DNA of 53,022 nt, from assembly GCA_017630395.1 (NCBI GenBank), contig JAGBVI010000029.1, positions 1 through 53,022 of the forward strand. The letters run 5' to 3'. Shown here piece after piece: positions 36,405 to 46,192 of this stretch. Made by a program: the position numbers and the translations under genes. The notes beneath the pieces are model-generated. The model saw nothing but the letters and a program-made list of their open reading frames with translations, did no database searches and was not told the origin of the DNA. Every line of letters begins with the position of its first letter. Positions within the stretch are counted from its first letter, which is position 1. The DNA is from Paludibacteraceae bacterium (GTDB lineage Bacteria > Bacteroidota > Bacteroidia > Bacteroidales > Paludibacteraceae).

Positions 36405-36710
36405 TTAATAATTATAAACTGCAACGTAAACCTTACGTTCAGGATCTGTTAGATCTGTAAACTCTACAAAACAATCAATATCATTAGCATCTACATACTC
36501 ATTTTGAATCGAATCTCCTACAGAACATTCAAATTCATTCTCATATTCTTCAATAGTAATAACTCTTGATTTATATTTTTCAGGATTTGTTAATTTAATC
36601 CAAAAATCAAAATCTAAAAAACCCTCACACTTTTTATCATTATAGTAAACTGCATCGTTAATATAAAGATATTCATTGATAATCAATATTTCATTAGGTA
36701 TTTTATTCAT
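36405..36710 (-). CDS. hypothetical small acidic protein
   Basis: ATG 36710 gives a 101-residue acidic protein without a signal peptide. An ATG 60 bases earlier would add a hydrophobic stretch (VVLFISIISTLVL) that could be a membrane anchor, so the start is open. The sequence is rich in Asp, Glu, Tyr and Asn (for example ITIEEYENEFECSVGDSIQN), with FTDLTDPERKVYVAVYNY at the end. I do not recognise a family. It has no operon partner, and the 106-bp repeat array lies just upstream. Composition and codon order look more like a true gene than chance, but the evidence is thin. Confidence 0.45.
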   Translation of the reverse strand: MNKIPNEILIINEYLYINDAVYYNDKKCEGFLDFDFWIKLTNPEKYKSRVITIEEYENEFECSVGDSIQNEYVDANDIDCFVEFTDLTDPERKVYVAVYNY

Positions 36711-36854
36711 ATATATAAGTTTTTTCAATACTAAAGTAGAAATAATACTTATAAATAAAACAACATTCATATATATATTAAGTTTTATTCACATTTATTT
36801 ACTTCTTTTATATAATATATATATGATTAATATAATTATAATAAATAGCATCAT

Positions 36855-37475
36855 TCTACAGAATATTCAAAATATATAGACCATTAAAATATTGGAAGAT
36901 TAGTATAAATTAGAAATTCCAGACGCTGAGATTTTAATATTTTTCAGAGAGTCATAAACTTCTACAGAATATTCAAAATATCACAACCATTTGACAATTG
37001 AACATTAATAAGAATTAGAAATTCCTAACGCTGAGATTTTCATATTTTTAAGTGAATCGTAACAGCTTTCAAAATATTTAAAATTTCTAAGACTCTGGAA
37101 ATTAACTTCTTTGTGAGAATATTGAAATTCCAAACGCTGAGAACTCAATATTTTTAAGAGAATCGTAACTGCCTTCAAAATATTTAAAATTTCTAAGACT
37201 CTGGAAATTGACTTCTTTGTGAGAATATTGAAATTCCAAACGCTGAGAACTCAATATTTTTTAGTGAATCGTAACAGCATTCAAAATATTTAAAATTTCT
37301 AAGACTCAGGAAATTAACTTCTTTGTGAGAATATTGAAATTCCTAACGCTGAGATTTTCATATTTTTAAGTGAATCGTAACAGCTTTCAAAATATTTAAA
37401 ATTTCTAAGACTCAGGAAATTAACTTCTTTGTGAGAATATTGAAATTCCTAACGCTGAGAACTCAATATTTTTGG
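36855..37475. repeat. six-copy tandem repeat, 106-bp period
   Basis: The marker ACGCTGAGA recurs starting at 36923, 37028, 37134, 37240, 37346 and 37452, a period of 105-106 bp. The copies are diverged, with block differences (GAGATTTTCATATTT versus GAGAACTCAATATTT) that alternate between units. Each of the latter type holds AATATTG...CAATATT as an inverted pair. The period is not a multiple of three and no long frame crosses the array, so it is not coding. It lies 0.8 kb before the Z1 gene. The remaining gap, 37476-37812, has no recognised content. Confidence 0.9.
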
Positions 37476-37812
37476 ATACAGTAACTTCCACTACTCTAAA
37501 AAGAAAAATTTAGACGATCTATTTAACATAATACTATATTCTAACTTCCTATTTAACATAATATTCACACTTCTATCAGCAGGAATATATCATTTATTCA
37601 ATAATTTGAGTAAAAACAACTTCCAACGAAAATTTCATCACTATTTAGGGCCGCGTATTCGCTCTAAATTCACATTTACATAATAACCCCTCACTCTTAA
37701 AGAAAAAACGCTCAAAATAAGCATAAAAAAAGGGCAAAAAAGCATAATAACACCTACACTACTTTCAAATAAAAATTCTACACTAAAATTTGTAATAAGA
37801 GAATGAGTATTA

Positions 37813-37999
37813 GAAGCTGTTTAAATTTTATTAAAAAAAATACTTTAAAGTTTCACTCTCTTATTTTCGACATTTTTGAGATTCTTTTTAATCTATTTTA
37901 CCATTCTTTCTTGATAAAGTCTACTATTAAAAAAAAACAATAAAAATAAATCTTAAAAATCTCTCTCAAATATACTCGAAATAAAATTTAAACAACTTC
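37813..37999. mobile_element. family 1 MITE, intact copy (187 bp)
   Basis: It begins GAAGCTGTTTAAATTTTATT, ends AATAAAATTTAAACAACTTC and is flanked by TTA at 37810-37812 and 38000-38002. It is the reverse complement in orientation of the copy at 17742 and shares its core. It lies upstream of the Z1 gene and may supply or disturb signals there. Confidence 0.88.
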
Positions 38000-38278
38000 T
38001 TAATAGAAAAAAGATTTTTTAATACCGATATTTTATATATATTTGAAGTATATCAAAGTGAAGTTTAAAAAAAAAGCGGAATTGAACAGATAAATCACTA
38101 ATCAGAGTCAATTTTTTTAAGTCGTCACTTTGTAAAAGTTGGACATATTTATAAGATGCGATGTAGACATGGTAACTTGGTAAAGTTGAATAAATTAAGT
38201 AAAATATATTCAAAATTTCTGCGAAGTGAATATAGAATCCTTAAAATAATCAAAGAGAATAACACAAAAATTAATAGA

Positions 38279-41200
38279 ATGAAAAAATACAATACAAAAC
38301 AAGATTGTCTTATTGCCATTGAAGCTCTTGAAATGGCAGGAGTGAAACCTTTTCCTTGGATGCTTGAACAACTGAAAGCATTTGAAGCCTTAGAGAAAAA
38401 AATGGCTTCAGTAGATAATTCTGATACCCCTATATGGGATACTCTTCAAGCCAACTACCCATACGGAATTATGCCGAAAGAAAAGAAGGAGTGTGTAGAG
38501 AATACGGTCAAGCAACTTCTTGAAGAGGGTGAAAAAGCCACAAAGCCTGGATTATTGTTAGGAAAAATCCAATGTGGAAAGACAGATACTTTTGAAGATA
38601 TAATAGGATTGTCATTTGACAAGGGAGTTGATATTGCCATTGTAATTACCAAAGGTACCAAAGCGTTAGTAAACCAAACCATCATGAGAATGAAAAAAGA
38701 TTACAAATGGTTTAAAGCATCAGATGACAGAAACCAACGTTCCACTATCAATATCTATGACATCATGGACATAGGTAAAGCGGGGCTGAAACAGGCAAAA
38801 GTAGAAAGCGGAAAAACTGTAATTGTTTGCAAGAAGCAAGCAAAAAACATGGAGAGATTGATTGAATTATTTGAGAACAAATCTCCTTTTTTGAAAAAGA
38901 AAAAGGTTATTATTGTTGATGATGAAGCGGATTTTGCAAGTATAAATTATCGTTCTGTTAGAACAGAAGCAACGCTCGATGAAAACAAAAATACGATTAC
39001 GCAAACAACAGAGATTAATATGGCTAAAATTAGTCAGCAAATTGACGATTTTCGCAAAATACCTGATTTCTGCCGTTATCTGCAAGTTACAGCTACCCCC
39101 TATTGTTTATACCTACAACCGCAAGGTGAACTCAACTTAAATGGGACATACGTGCTTCCATTCAGACCTCGTTTTACATGCCTTGTGCCAACACATGAAA
39201 ACTATATCGGTGGGAAACAATATTTTGTAGATTCTACAAATTCAGAGTCAATGTATAGTCATCTTTTTCACCAACTTGACCCAAAGTGCATTGAGGTACT
39301 CGGACACGAGGACAAACGTTATCTAAAAGATGGAGAATCTTCCAAAAATATATACGATCTTACCTATGCACTTGTTGCTTACTTCATGGCTGCTGCTATT
39401 CGTCGTATTCAAGTACGCAAAGAAAAGAACCAAGATTACAAAACAAGTGCTATTATACATGTAGAAATAGATAAGAAAAACCATGATTGGCAAAAGCGCA
39501 TAGTTGAAAGACTCATCAATTCTATCAAATCTGCTATAATCAACAACGATCATTCCGACAAACGTATTTGGTTTGCACTAAAATCTAACTATGAAGACTT
39601 CTTGCAATCTAATGAAAAAGGAAGAAAAGAGGGACTTATAAAAGTAGAAGTTCCTTCAAAAGAGGATATTTTGAAGGAAATGCAAGAAATTTTTTCTCCA
39701 AAATATCAAAATTACCATATCCAAATGGTAAACTCAGACGAAGAGGTTGATAAACTGTTAGATGAAGAGTCGGGAGAACTTAGTCTTGACTGCGCTGCAA
39801 ATATATTTATAGGAGGAAACATTCTAGATCGAGGCGTAACTATCAAAAATATGCTATGTTTCTTCTATGGTAGAAACCCAAAGAATTTCCAGCAAGACAC
39901 GGTTTTACAGCATGCAAGAATGTATGGTGCTCGTTCTAAAGAGGATATGGCTGTCATGCGTTTGCATACCACAGATCATATCTATAAAATTCTTGTCAGA
40001 ATGAATGAATTAGACGATCAACTTCGAGAATGGTTTATCGAAGGGAAAGATAAGTCGGAACCAAACGCCGTATTTGTGGGATATGACAAAAACATCAAGC
40101 CATGTTCAACAAGTAAAATCAAGGTTTCCAATGCGCTAATGCTTAAACCTCAAAAAATTATACTACCCGTTGGTTTCTGGACAGGAGGAAAAACTGCGAC
40201 GGAAAAAACTATAAAAAAGATTCGCAATTTAATCACTACTGCTCCTAATTACAAAAATCAGGATGAAAATGGATTTTTCTTAATGGACAAAACAACTGTT
40301 GTGGAAATAATTAATTTAATTGAAACAACGTATGTTTATGAAGATAAACATTTTAACAAAGAGAGGAAGAACGATATTAAAGAGATGCTTTGTGCTATCG
40401 AGTATTGTACAAACAAGTCCAAAGAGAAGGTATGGGTATTACATAGAGAAAACCGTAATATGAATCGATTAAGAGAAAATGGGGGGTTCATAGACGCTCC
40501 TGCTGATGGTCGTACAGATTTGGCACCGGCTCGTAATAAGGCTGTTAATGCTCCTGTTGTCATGTTCATTCAACAAAATGGTGCCGTGTGCAAAAATGAA
40601 GATGGAGATAATATTGGTTGGAACGGAGTTCCATTCTATTGGCCGGTACTACTTACTCAATCAGACCTTACTCCGGCAATGTTTGCTTTAGACCAAAAGA
40701 ATAAAGAAAGCCAAACGATAGTTGATAATTCCGAATTTCTAAGCGGAATTGACAATGAGGAAATCCTTTCTCTAACATATCAAGGTGATTTAGAAGTTCA
40801 CTTTGGAAAAGAAGGTACTGTATATCAATATGATAAATGTCCTTGGGAAACTAGAGCTTTAAAAGATAGCACAGCTGCTAAATACATTCAAAAAGACAAA
40901 GGGAATTGGGCTTTGAATCCGGAAGTAGAGACCGATCATGAAAATTATCACGGAATATACTCTTTAAACAATGGAAAATTCCCGTTTATACTTCGTCCGT
41001 ACAAATATTTATGTCTATATAACGGATATAATGCAAATGCCGCCAATACAGATATGATCCTATTGGAATTATTTCCTATAGACCAATGGCAAATTTGCAC
41101 TATTGATGATAATATAGATGAAAATGGTGTTCTTAGAGACAGAGATACAGATAAAATTCTAATTCATACAAAAGATACGATTATTGACAAGAAGTTAAAT

Positions 41201-41296
41201 GAAAAAGAATTCATTGACAAAACTATAGTTCAATGGCAAATCAATTACCCTATAAAAAGAGTTCTTAAACTTAGAAAACATAGCAAAAAACGGTAA
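38279..41296 (+). CDS. Z1-domain ATPase/helicase-like protein, stand-alone
   Basis: The 1005-residue protein has a P-loop LLLGKIQCGKTDTF near residues 92-105 and a DEAD-type Walker B VIIVDDEADFAS near 211-222. The hallmark Z1 segment IFIGGNILDRGVTIKNML, then QQDTVLQHARMYGARS, comes near 510-560. Z1 proteins are superfamily 2-like ATPases found in restriction and anti-phage clusters, usually with a MutL-like ATPase, methylase or PD-(D/E)XK nuclease. None of these is next to it here. ATG 38279 (MKKYNTKQDC) is preferred; ATG 38156 adds 41 residues of weak character. The C-terminal 350 residues are unassigned. A defence role is inferred from the family only. Confidence 0.82.
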   Translation: MKKYNTKQDCLIAIEALEMAGVKPFPWMLEQLKAFEALEKKMASVDNSDTPIWDTLQANYPYGIMPKEKKECVENTVKQLLEEGEKATKPGLLLGKIQCGKTDTFEDIIGLSFDKGVDIAIVITKGTKALVNQTIMRMKKDYKWFKASDDRNQRSTINIYDIMDIGKAGLKQAKVESGKTVIVCKKQAKNMERLIELFENKSPFLKKKKVIIVDDEADFASINYRSVRTEATLDENKNTITQTTEINMAKISQQIDDFRKIPDFCRYLQVTATPYCLYLQPQGELNLNGTYVLPFRPRFTCLVPTHENYIGGKQYFVDSTNSESMYSHLFHQLDPKCIEVLGHEDKRYLKDGESSKNIYDLTYALVAYFMAAAIRRIQVRKEKNQDYKTSAIIHVEIDKKNHDWQKRIVERLINSIKSAIINNDHSDKRIWFALKSNYEDFLQSNEKGRKEGLIKVEVPSKEDILKEMQEIFSPKYQNYHIQMVNSDEEVDKLLDEESGELSLDCAANIFIGGNILDRGVTIKNMLCFFYGRNPKNFQQDTVLQHARMYGARSKEDMAVMRLHTTDHIYKILVRMNELDDQLREWFIEGKDKSEPNAVFVGYDKNIKPCSTSKIKVSNALMLKPQKIILPVGFWTGGKTATEKTIKKIRNLITTAPNYKNQDENGFFLMDKTTVVEIINLIETTYVYEDKHFNKERKNDIKEMLCAIEYCTNKSKEKVWVLHRENRNMNRLRENGGFIDAPADGRTDLAPARNKAVNAPVVMFIQQNGAVCKNEDGDNIGWNGVPFYWPVLLTQSDLTPAMFALDQKNKESQTIVDNSEFLSGIDNEEILSLTYQGDLEVHFGKEGTVYQYDKCPWETRALKDSTAAKYIQKDKGNWALNPEVETDHENYHGIYSLNNGKFPFILRPYKYLCLYNGYNANAANTDMILLELFPIDQWQICTIDDNIDENGVLRDRDTDKILIHTKDTIIDKKLNEKEFIDKTIVQWQINYPIKRVLKLRKHSKKR

Positions 41297-41461
41297 CTCA
41301 TTAAAAGAAGATTAAAAGGAAAGCTGATAGCATGATAATTCATGAATTAATGCAATAACGCTAATATGTCATATATAACAAATGACACACTTGCGTACAA
41401 TAGTTGCTTTTTGACTAATTTTCTAAGATACTAAAAAATAGATAGACTTGAATAAAGAAAG

Positions 41462-41510
41462 AGAGGCGTGATGGACTCAAAAAATTCTGTTGTCCCCTCG
41501 CCTCTTTTTA
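41462..41510. terminator. bidirectional terminator between Z1 and aminotransferase genes
   Basis: AGAGGCG (41462-41468) and CGCCTCT (41499-41505) pair, with TTTTTAAG after on the plus strand and a T-rich run on the minus strand. It separates two converging genes. Confidence 0.65.
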
Positions 41511-41540
41511 AGTTTTTATTTACTGTTTTTCAGATATTAA

Positions 41541-42848
41541 TTAATTTCCGGCTTGCATATCTTGATGGAAAGCTTTCAATCTTTCATCCAAAACATCATA
41601 TTGATTATCTTGAATGAAAGAGGTACAAACTCTCAATCCCTCTTGTAAACTACCTGTTGTATTTAAACAAATAGCACTCACCCCATAAAACAATAGTTTA
41701 TACATTAATTCGCCGCCGGATAAACCTTTGTATCCAACCGTGAAATAGAAACCATCTCCAATTTTTTGATCAATATCTTTGTCGTAAACGATATGGAATC
41801 CATTAGCCTCAAAAATCTTTTTCAAACGCACTGCTCTACGTCCATACTCTTGTACTCCTTCCAAGAAATTATATTTACCATCACTTGCAGCTTTTAACAT
41901 TGCGGCCAAAGCATATTGAGCCGAATGTGCTGTACCGGAAGATAGAACATAAAGAATACGATTAACAAAAATTGTTCCGAATTCTCCAATTGAATAACGA
42001 TTTAGCAATCCATCAAATTTACGATGAAATAACTTATCAGAAATGGCAGTTACTCCAATACGTTGACCGGCATAACTAAAAGCCTTAGAACCCGAAATCA
42101 ACAAAATATAATTATCTGTATATTTGGCGACTGATGGTTGGAATGGTGCTTCAAAAGGCTTGCTCAAATCTTGTCTGAAGTCCATGGCAAAATAGGCTAA
42201 ATCTTCCATCACAATAACATCATAACGAGTAGCCAATTCCCCTATCCCTTTCAACTCTTCGTCTGTCAAACAAAACCAAGAAGGGTTGTTAGGATTTGAA
42301 TAGATGATATTACAAATATTCCCTTTTTTGAGATAAGACTCCACCTTTTCTATCAATTTTTCACCCCTGAATTCAAACATATCAAAAGACTCATACTTCA
42401 ATCCTAAAACCAACAATTGAGTTTTCTGAACAGGAAATCCAGGATCTATAAACAAAACAGTATCTTTTTTAGGGTCACACTGTCCGGACACCAAAAAAGA
42501 GGCATAAGTACCTTGCATAGAACCGGAAACAGGCACACACCCTTCCGGAGAAACATCTACATCGATAAAAGCCTTAATGAAGCGGGAAGCCTCTTTCTTC
42601 AAATCAGGGTGACCATCCAACATAGGATATTTCGAAGCTACTCCACTCTTCAAAGCCGCAATCTCAGCCTCTGTTCCAATCGCATCCGGAGGAAGACCCG
42701 GAACACCCATCTCCATTCTTACATACTTCTCGCCGGTAAGACTCTCCACCTTATTGGCAATCGACACAATCTCTCGAATGGTCGCTTTTTTAAAATCAGG
42801 TAATGCAAATCCGTCTATTACCGATTTTACAATATTTTTGTCCAACAT
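41541..42848 (-). CDS. class I/II PLP-dependent aminotransferase
   Basis: The 435-residue enzyme has the fold type I pattern. IIYSNPNNPSWFCL holds the cofactor-contacting Asn, and VMEDLAYFAMDF the Asp that pairs with the pyridine nitrogen. ISGSKAFSYAGQRIG holds the Schiff-base lysine, and a C-terminal LRVCTSF has the substrate-carboxylate arginine. The amino acid used cannot be read from sequence. It ends a minus-strand operon that begins with iorB. Aryl pyruvates from aromatic aminotransferases are the substrates of IorAB, so an aromatic amino acid role is plausible but is inference. Confidence 0.88.
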   Translation of the reverse strand: MLDKNIVKSVIDGFALPDFKKATIREIVSIANKVESLTGEKYVRMEMGVPGLPPDAIGTEAEIAALKSGVASKYPMLDGHPDLKKEASRFIKAFIDVDVSPEGCVPVSGSMQGTYASFLVSGQCDPKKDTVLFIDPGFPVQKTQLLVLGLKYESFDMFEFRGEKLIEKVESYLKKGNICNIIYSNPNNPSWFCLTDEELKGIGELATRYDVIVMEDLAYFAMDFRQDLSKPFEAPFQPSVAKYTDNYILLISGSKAFSYAGQRIGVTAISDKLFHRKFDGLLNRYSIGEFGTIFVNRILYVLSSGTAHSAQYALAAMLKAASDGKYNFLEGVQEYGRRAVRLKKIFEANGFHIVYDKDIDQKIGDGFYFTVGYKGLSGGELMYKLLFYGVSAICLNTTGSLQEGLRVCTSFIQDNQYDVLDERLKAFHQDMQAGN

Positions 42849-42872
42849 ATATATTAAATTTTAGGCTACTCC

Positions 42873-43388
42873 TTAATTATTCAAACATTGTAAAATAAAA
42901 CAATCTTTCCACTCCTCCCCTCGCTTCAACCATTTTTCTAACCGCCCAACCTTTTTAAATCCACATTTTTCAAAAAGGTCTATACTGACTTTATTCTCTT
43001 CACAGATATGAGCATACAACTGCTTTACACCTAAAAACTTAAAAGCATACTCTTTTATCAAACGAATCGACTCTGTTGCGTAACCCTGTCGTCTATAGTT
43101 TTCTTGAAGAAAGACTCCCACTTCAACCCTCTGATTCATAGGGTCAAAATCAAATAAATCTATGGTTCCTATTGCCTCTTTCAATCGATTATCTTCAATA
43201 ATAAAACGATACTGTTTATCGCTAAAGATATCTTTTGCATTAACAATATATTGTTTCAACTCATAGTGAGAAAACGGAACCACCGTACAACCTTCAAACC
43301 ATAAAGAAAACTCATTTTCCCATTGAAATAATAGGGAAACATCTTCCGGTTCTAAGGCTCGCAACGTCAGTTTTGAGGAGGACAACAT
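42873..43388 (-). CDS. GNAT N-acetyltransferase (RimJ/RimL-like)
   Basis: The 171-residue protein begins LTLRALEPEDVSLLFQWEN and contains VGVFLQENYRRQGYATESI, which holds the acetyl-CoA loop. It ends with KVSIDLFEKCGFKKVGRLEK, the usual RimJ/RimL and diamine acetyltransferase ending. It would transfer an acetyl group to an amine on a protein or small molecule. It lies two bases after the DUF4293 stop and 24 bases before the aminotransferase in the iorB operon. The substrate is unknown. Confidence 0.88.
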   Translation of the reverse strand: MLSSSKLTLRALEPEDVSLLFQWENEFSLWFEGCTVVPFSHYELKQYIVNAKDIFSDKQYRFIIEDNRLKEAIGTIDLFDFDPMNQRVEVGVFLQENYRRQGYATESIRLIKEYAFKFLGVKQLYAHICEENKVSIDLFEKCGFKKVGRLEKWLKRGEEWKDCFILQCLNN

Positions 43389-43390
43389 AA

Positions 43391-43852
43391 CTATCGAATT
43401 CGATCCAACGAACGAACCAAGGCTTCATCCCGACCAATAGCTCGAATCGCCAAATAGGTTAAAACGATATTTATAATCGGGAATACCAAAGGTAATTTAT
43501 AAACAAATTCACCCTCTCCACCTAACTTCTCTTTACATAACCAAGCAAAAAAGAAGTAAAAAATATAAATAGCAACATTCAACAAAATATTGAACATATT
43601 AAATCTCATTTGAAAAATTCGATTTTTATACAATCCAATACCTATGATATTAACAACCAAAATGATGATAGACAACAACAACATACCCCAAGCATAAGAG
43701 GTTGTTCCATCCGGCATTTCCATACCAATGAGAGTTATATCATTCATTGCCGCCGTTGACTCAATAAAAACAGCTCCCATTGGGATAAAATACATCAACA
43801 CAGTCAACAAGAACGTTATCAACAGATAAACAGTCTGAATTCTTTGTAACAT
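43391..43852 (-). CDS. DUF4293 membrane protein
   Basis: The 153-residue protein has four hydrophobic helices. The start MLQRIQTVYLLITFLLTVLM is the signature of DUF4293, a Bacteroidota-only family of unknown role. ATG 43852 is chosen; the frame extends two codons up to a TTG, which is unlikely to be used. It lies eight bases downstream of iorB and two bases upstream of the GNAT gene, so it belongs to the same operon. Family members often sit between unrelated core genes, so the operon gives little hint of function. Confidence 0.85.
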   Translation of the reverse strand: MLQRIQTVYLLITFLLTVLMYFIPMGAVFIESTAAMNDITLIGMEMPDGTTSYAWGMLLLSIIILVVNIIGIGLYKNRIFQMRFNMFNILLNVAIYIFYFFFAWLCKEKLGGEGEFVYKLPLVFPIINIVLTYLAIRAIGRDEALVRSLDRIR

Positions 43853-43860
43853 AACCAAAA

Positions 43861-44436
43861 TTATTTATTAACAACGGAACGACCAGCCTCTAACGCCTTT
43901 AAATTCAAAGCAACAATCTCCTCTCCTTTTCTTCCAAAAATAGAACGAATTCCCTCTTCTATCATCTCATACGAAATACCCAAGAAAGGTGTTGCAGCCC
44001 CCAACATAACGATGTTTGCCACACGAGGAGAACCTACCTCTTTTGCAATGCTTTCAACGTCCAAAATGACATGATTCTTTATTTTTTTTACCTCTGCTAA
44101 TACATCTTCAACAGCTGGATAATCAGGAATATTTATCAATGGAACACTATTAGTAACAATCCATCCATCTGCTTTCAAATATGGCAAATATCTCAATGAT
44201 TCCATCGGTTCTAAAGAGAGAATCATATCTGCACTACCCTTTGCTATCAAGTCAGATGCAATTGGTGAATCTGAAATTCGAAGATTGGATTGAACATCCC
44301 CTCCTCGTTGACTCATTCCGTGCACCTCTGCTTGTTTCATGTATAAATTATTCTTAACAGCTGCTTCTCCAATTACTGCAGCAATGGACAAAATTCCTTG
44401 TCCTCCCACTCCTGATAAAATTATATCTGTATTCAT
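43861..44436 (-). CDS. iorB: indolepyruvate:ferredoxin oxidoreductase, beta subunit
   Basis: The 191-residue protein is the gamma-type domain of 2-oxoacid:ferredoxin oxidoreductases. LSGVGGQGILSIAAVIGEAA is the glycine motif, followed by AEVHGMSQRGGDVQSNLRIS. It pairs with IorA to oxidise indolepyruvate and related aryl pyruvates to aryl-acetyl-CoA. The length is normal for a stand-alone beta subunit. It heads an operon with DUF4293, GNAT and aminotransferase genes. The alpha subunit gene is 9.4 kb away at 32836, on the opposite strand, which is unusual and points to rearrangement. Confidence 0.93.
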   Translation of the reverse strand: MNTDIILSGVGGQGILSIAAVIGEAAVKNNLYMKQAEVHGMSQRGGDVQSNLRISDSPIASDLIAKGSADMILSLEPMESLRYLPYLKADGWIVTNSVPLINIPDYPAVEDVLAEVKKIKNHVILDVESIAKEVGSPRVANIVMLGAATPFLGISYEMIEEGIRSIFGRKGEEIVALNLKALEAGRSVVNK

Positions 44437-44795
44437 ATCTTTTTATTTTTGAAGTCTTTTCAACTTCCTCTTTTGTTATTTTCTATTTTCTATGTTGGCA
44501 ACTTCCCCTTAGTAGAAAGTTCCAAAACTGCAAATTTAGAAAATTTTCGGATTTAATACAATCGTCAGACAATTAATTATGAAACACCATCATATCATTC
44601 TTTTATTTAAGGTGGTTCATTTAAGGCTACTTCTATAAATTCTGATTTTATATTTCTGGCTAATAAATTCTATTTCGGATGATTTTAAATTCATTTAGGG
44701 CAAATTACATAACAAAAGAAGGAACAACAGAACTCTGTGATCAACAGACAAACAACAAGTTACTAAAAGTTTCTTTTACAGTCCTATCAATGCAT
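44437..44795. other. non-coding region with iorB promoter and family 2 trace
   Basis: On the minus strand TAAATTTG (44531-44538) is a -7 type box for iorB with a leader of about 85 bases. TTCTATAAATTC at 44631 is a family 2 end fragment. Nothing else is recognised between iorB and the ATPase gene. Confidence 0.45.
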
Positions 44796-46172
44796 TTATT
44801 TCCAAAAATCTTGCATCTTTGAAATAGCATAAATTGGGCAGATAACAACATTCCGGATTATTCCACTCTCCTTATCGCAATACTCTAACTTTCCAAAATT
44901 CTCTAAAGAACATCTAACTGCATCTGTTATTTTTTTCTCTTGCATAAACATCCACAAACTTTTCATGCCTCCTTGAGTGCCTGCCTTTACCTCTATCGGC
45001 AATATGCGTTGCCTATGTCCAACTACATAATCCACTTCTGCCTGAGAGTTTTTTGCCTGTCTAACCCAATAAAACAAATCATGCCTGATATTTGGAGTCT
45101 GATAACGCAAGTATTCAAGACCGACAATCATTTCTGCCACAACTCCTTTATTTACAAGCTCCGCCGCACCCATTGTCAGTATCTGAGATGTTATTTGCGT
45201 TATGTCCCCCATCGCCATATTGAGCAATCGCAACATAAGACCGGAGTCCAGTAGCAAATATTTTCTGTACGAATCATCAGCCTCACCGCCAAGAGGCAGC
45301 CCATTTGCGCTTGTATGTGTCACGGGGGTAAGAATTCCCGCCAAAGTCAACATTCCAAGAGCCTTTTTCACCTCTTCTGTCTTATATCCGCCTCCAACCT
45401 GAGAGCAGACAAACTTTTTTGTAGCCTGCACCGCCGCACTTCGCAACGTTTGACGAAGGAGCGTAGGGTCAACTCTTTTCCTATATTTAGAAAAATCATC
45501 TTCATAACTGACTATTATATCGTCTTGCACCTCTTGACATTGCAAAAAATCATGCGTCTCAACCCATTTTGCAACAGCCTCCGGCATTCCTCCCACAAGC
45601 ATATACACACGTAACAGACTCACCAATTTGTCATGCAATGGTTCAGAGAGCGGACAAGAGAACGTAGCTTGGTTTCGCACATCAATAAGCTGATGCTCTC
45701 CGTTCGCTTTTAAAAACTCATCGAATGTCATCGGATACATAAACATCGAGTGGATACGTCCAACACCAAAAGTTGGCAGTTCATCTAATGCAAATTCCAG
45801 CAACGACCCTGCTGCTATCACGTGCAGTTCAGGCATATCCTCCTTAAAGAAACGTAAGGACATAATCGCTTCCGGACACTCCTGTATTTCGTCCAAAAAC
45901 AACAGAGTTGCTCCAGCCTTTATCGGTTTGCCACACATTGCTGCCATTTGTGGCACTATTCGCGCAACGTCCAGATTATCTTTAAACAGCAACTTATATT
46001 CCGGTTGCTTTTCAAAGTTTATCTCCACGTAGTGTTCAAACGCATTGCCTAAGTGACGAACTGCTGTCGATTTCCCGACTTGACGCGCCCCTCTCAACAA
46101 CACAGGCTTGTGATTATCGCGCGAAGCCCATTCTGATAAATATGCATCTATTATTCTTTCGTAATACATCAT
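44796..46172 (-). CDS. ATP-binding protein, AAA_14 plus DUF4143
   Basis: The 458-residue protein starts with the AAA_14 domain: LLRGARQVGKSTAVRHLG (Walker A, residues 25-42), ATLLFLDEIQECPEAI (Walker B) and HVIAAGSLLEFAL (sensor 1). The DUF4143 part follows, with a conserved middle block (YMLVGGMPEAVAKWVE) and the nuclease-like patch FYWVRQAKNSQAEVDYVV, then ILPIEVKAG. These proteins are very common and duplicated in Bacteroidales, and their role is unsettled. It lies downstream of the res gene with a 33-bp repeat array between. The promoter shares 16 bases with the satD promoter. Confidence 0.88.
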   Translation of the reverse strand: MMYYERIIDAYLSEWASRDNHKPVLLRGARQVGKSTAVRHLGNAFEHYVEINFEKQPEYKLLFKDNLDVARIVPQMAAMCGKPIKAGATLLFLDEIQECPEAIMSLRFFKEDMPELHVIAAGSLLEFALDELPTFGVGRIHSMFMYPMTFDEFLKANGEHQLIDVRNQATFSCPLSEPLHDKLVSLLRVYMLVGGMPEAVAKWVETHDFLQCQEVQDDIIVSYEDDFSKYRKRVDPTLLRQTLRSAAVQATKKFVCSQVGGGYKTEEVKKALGMLTLAGILTPVTHTSANGLPLGGEADDSYRKYLLLDSGLMLRLLNMAMGDITQITSQILTMGAAELVNKGVVAEMIVGLEYLRYQTPNIRHDLFYWVRQAKNSQAEVDYVVGHRQRILPIEVKAGTQGGMKSLWMFMQEKKITDAVRCSLENFGKLEYCDKESGIIRNVVICPIYAISKMQDFWK

Positions 46173-46192
46173 AACTTACTATTATTCAACCA

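Noticed and set aside
36855-37475. leucine-rich or other repeat protein gene
   Set aside because: The minus strand gives short leucine-like stretches, but the 106-bp period breaks the frame in each unit and stops are frequent.
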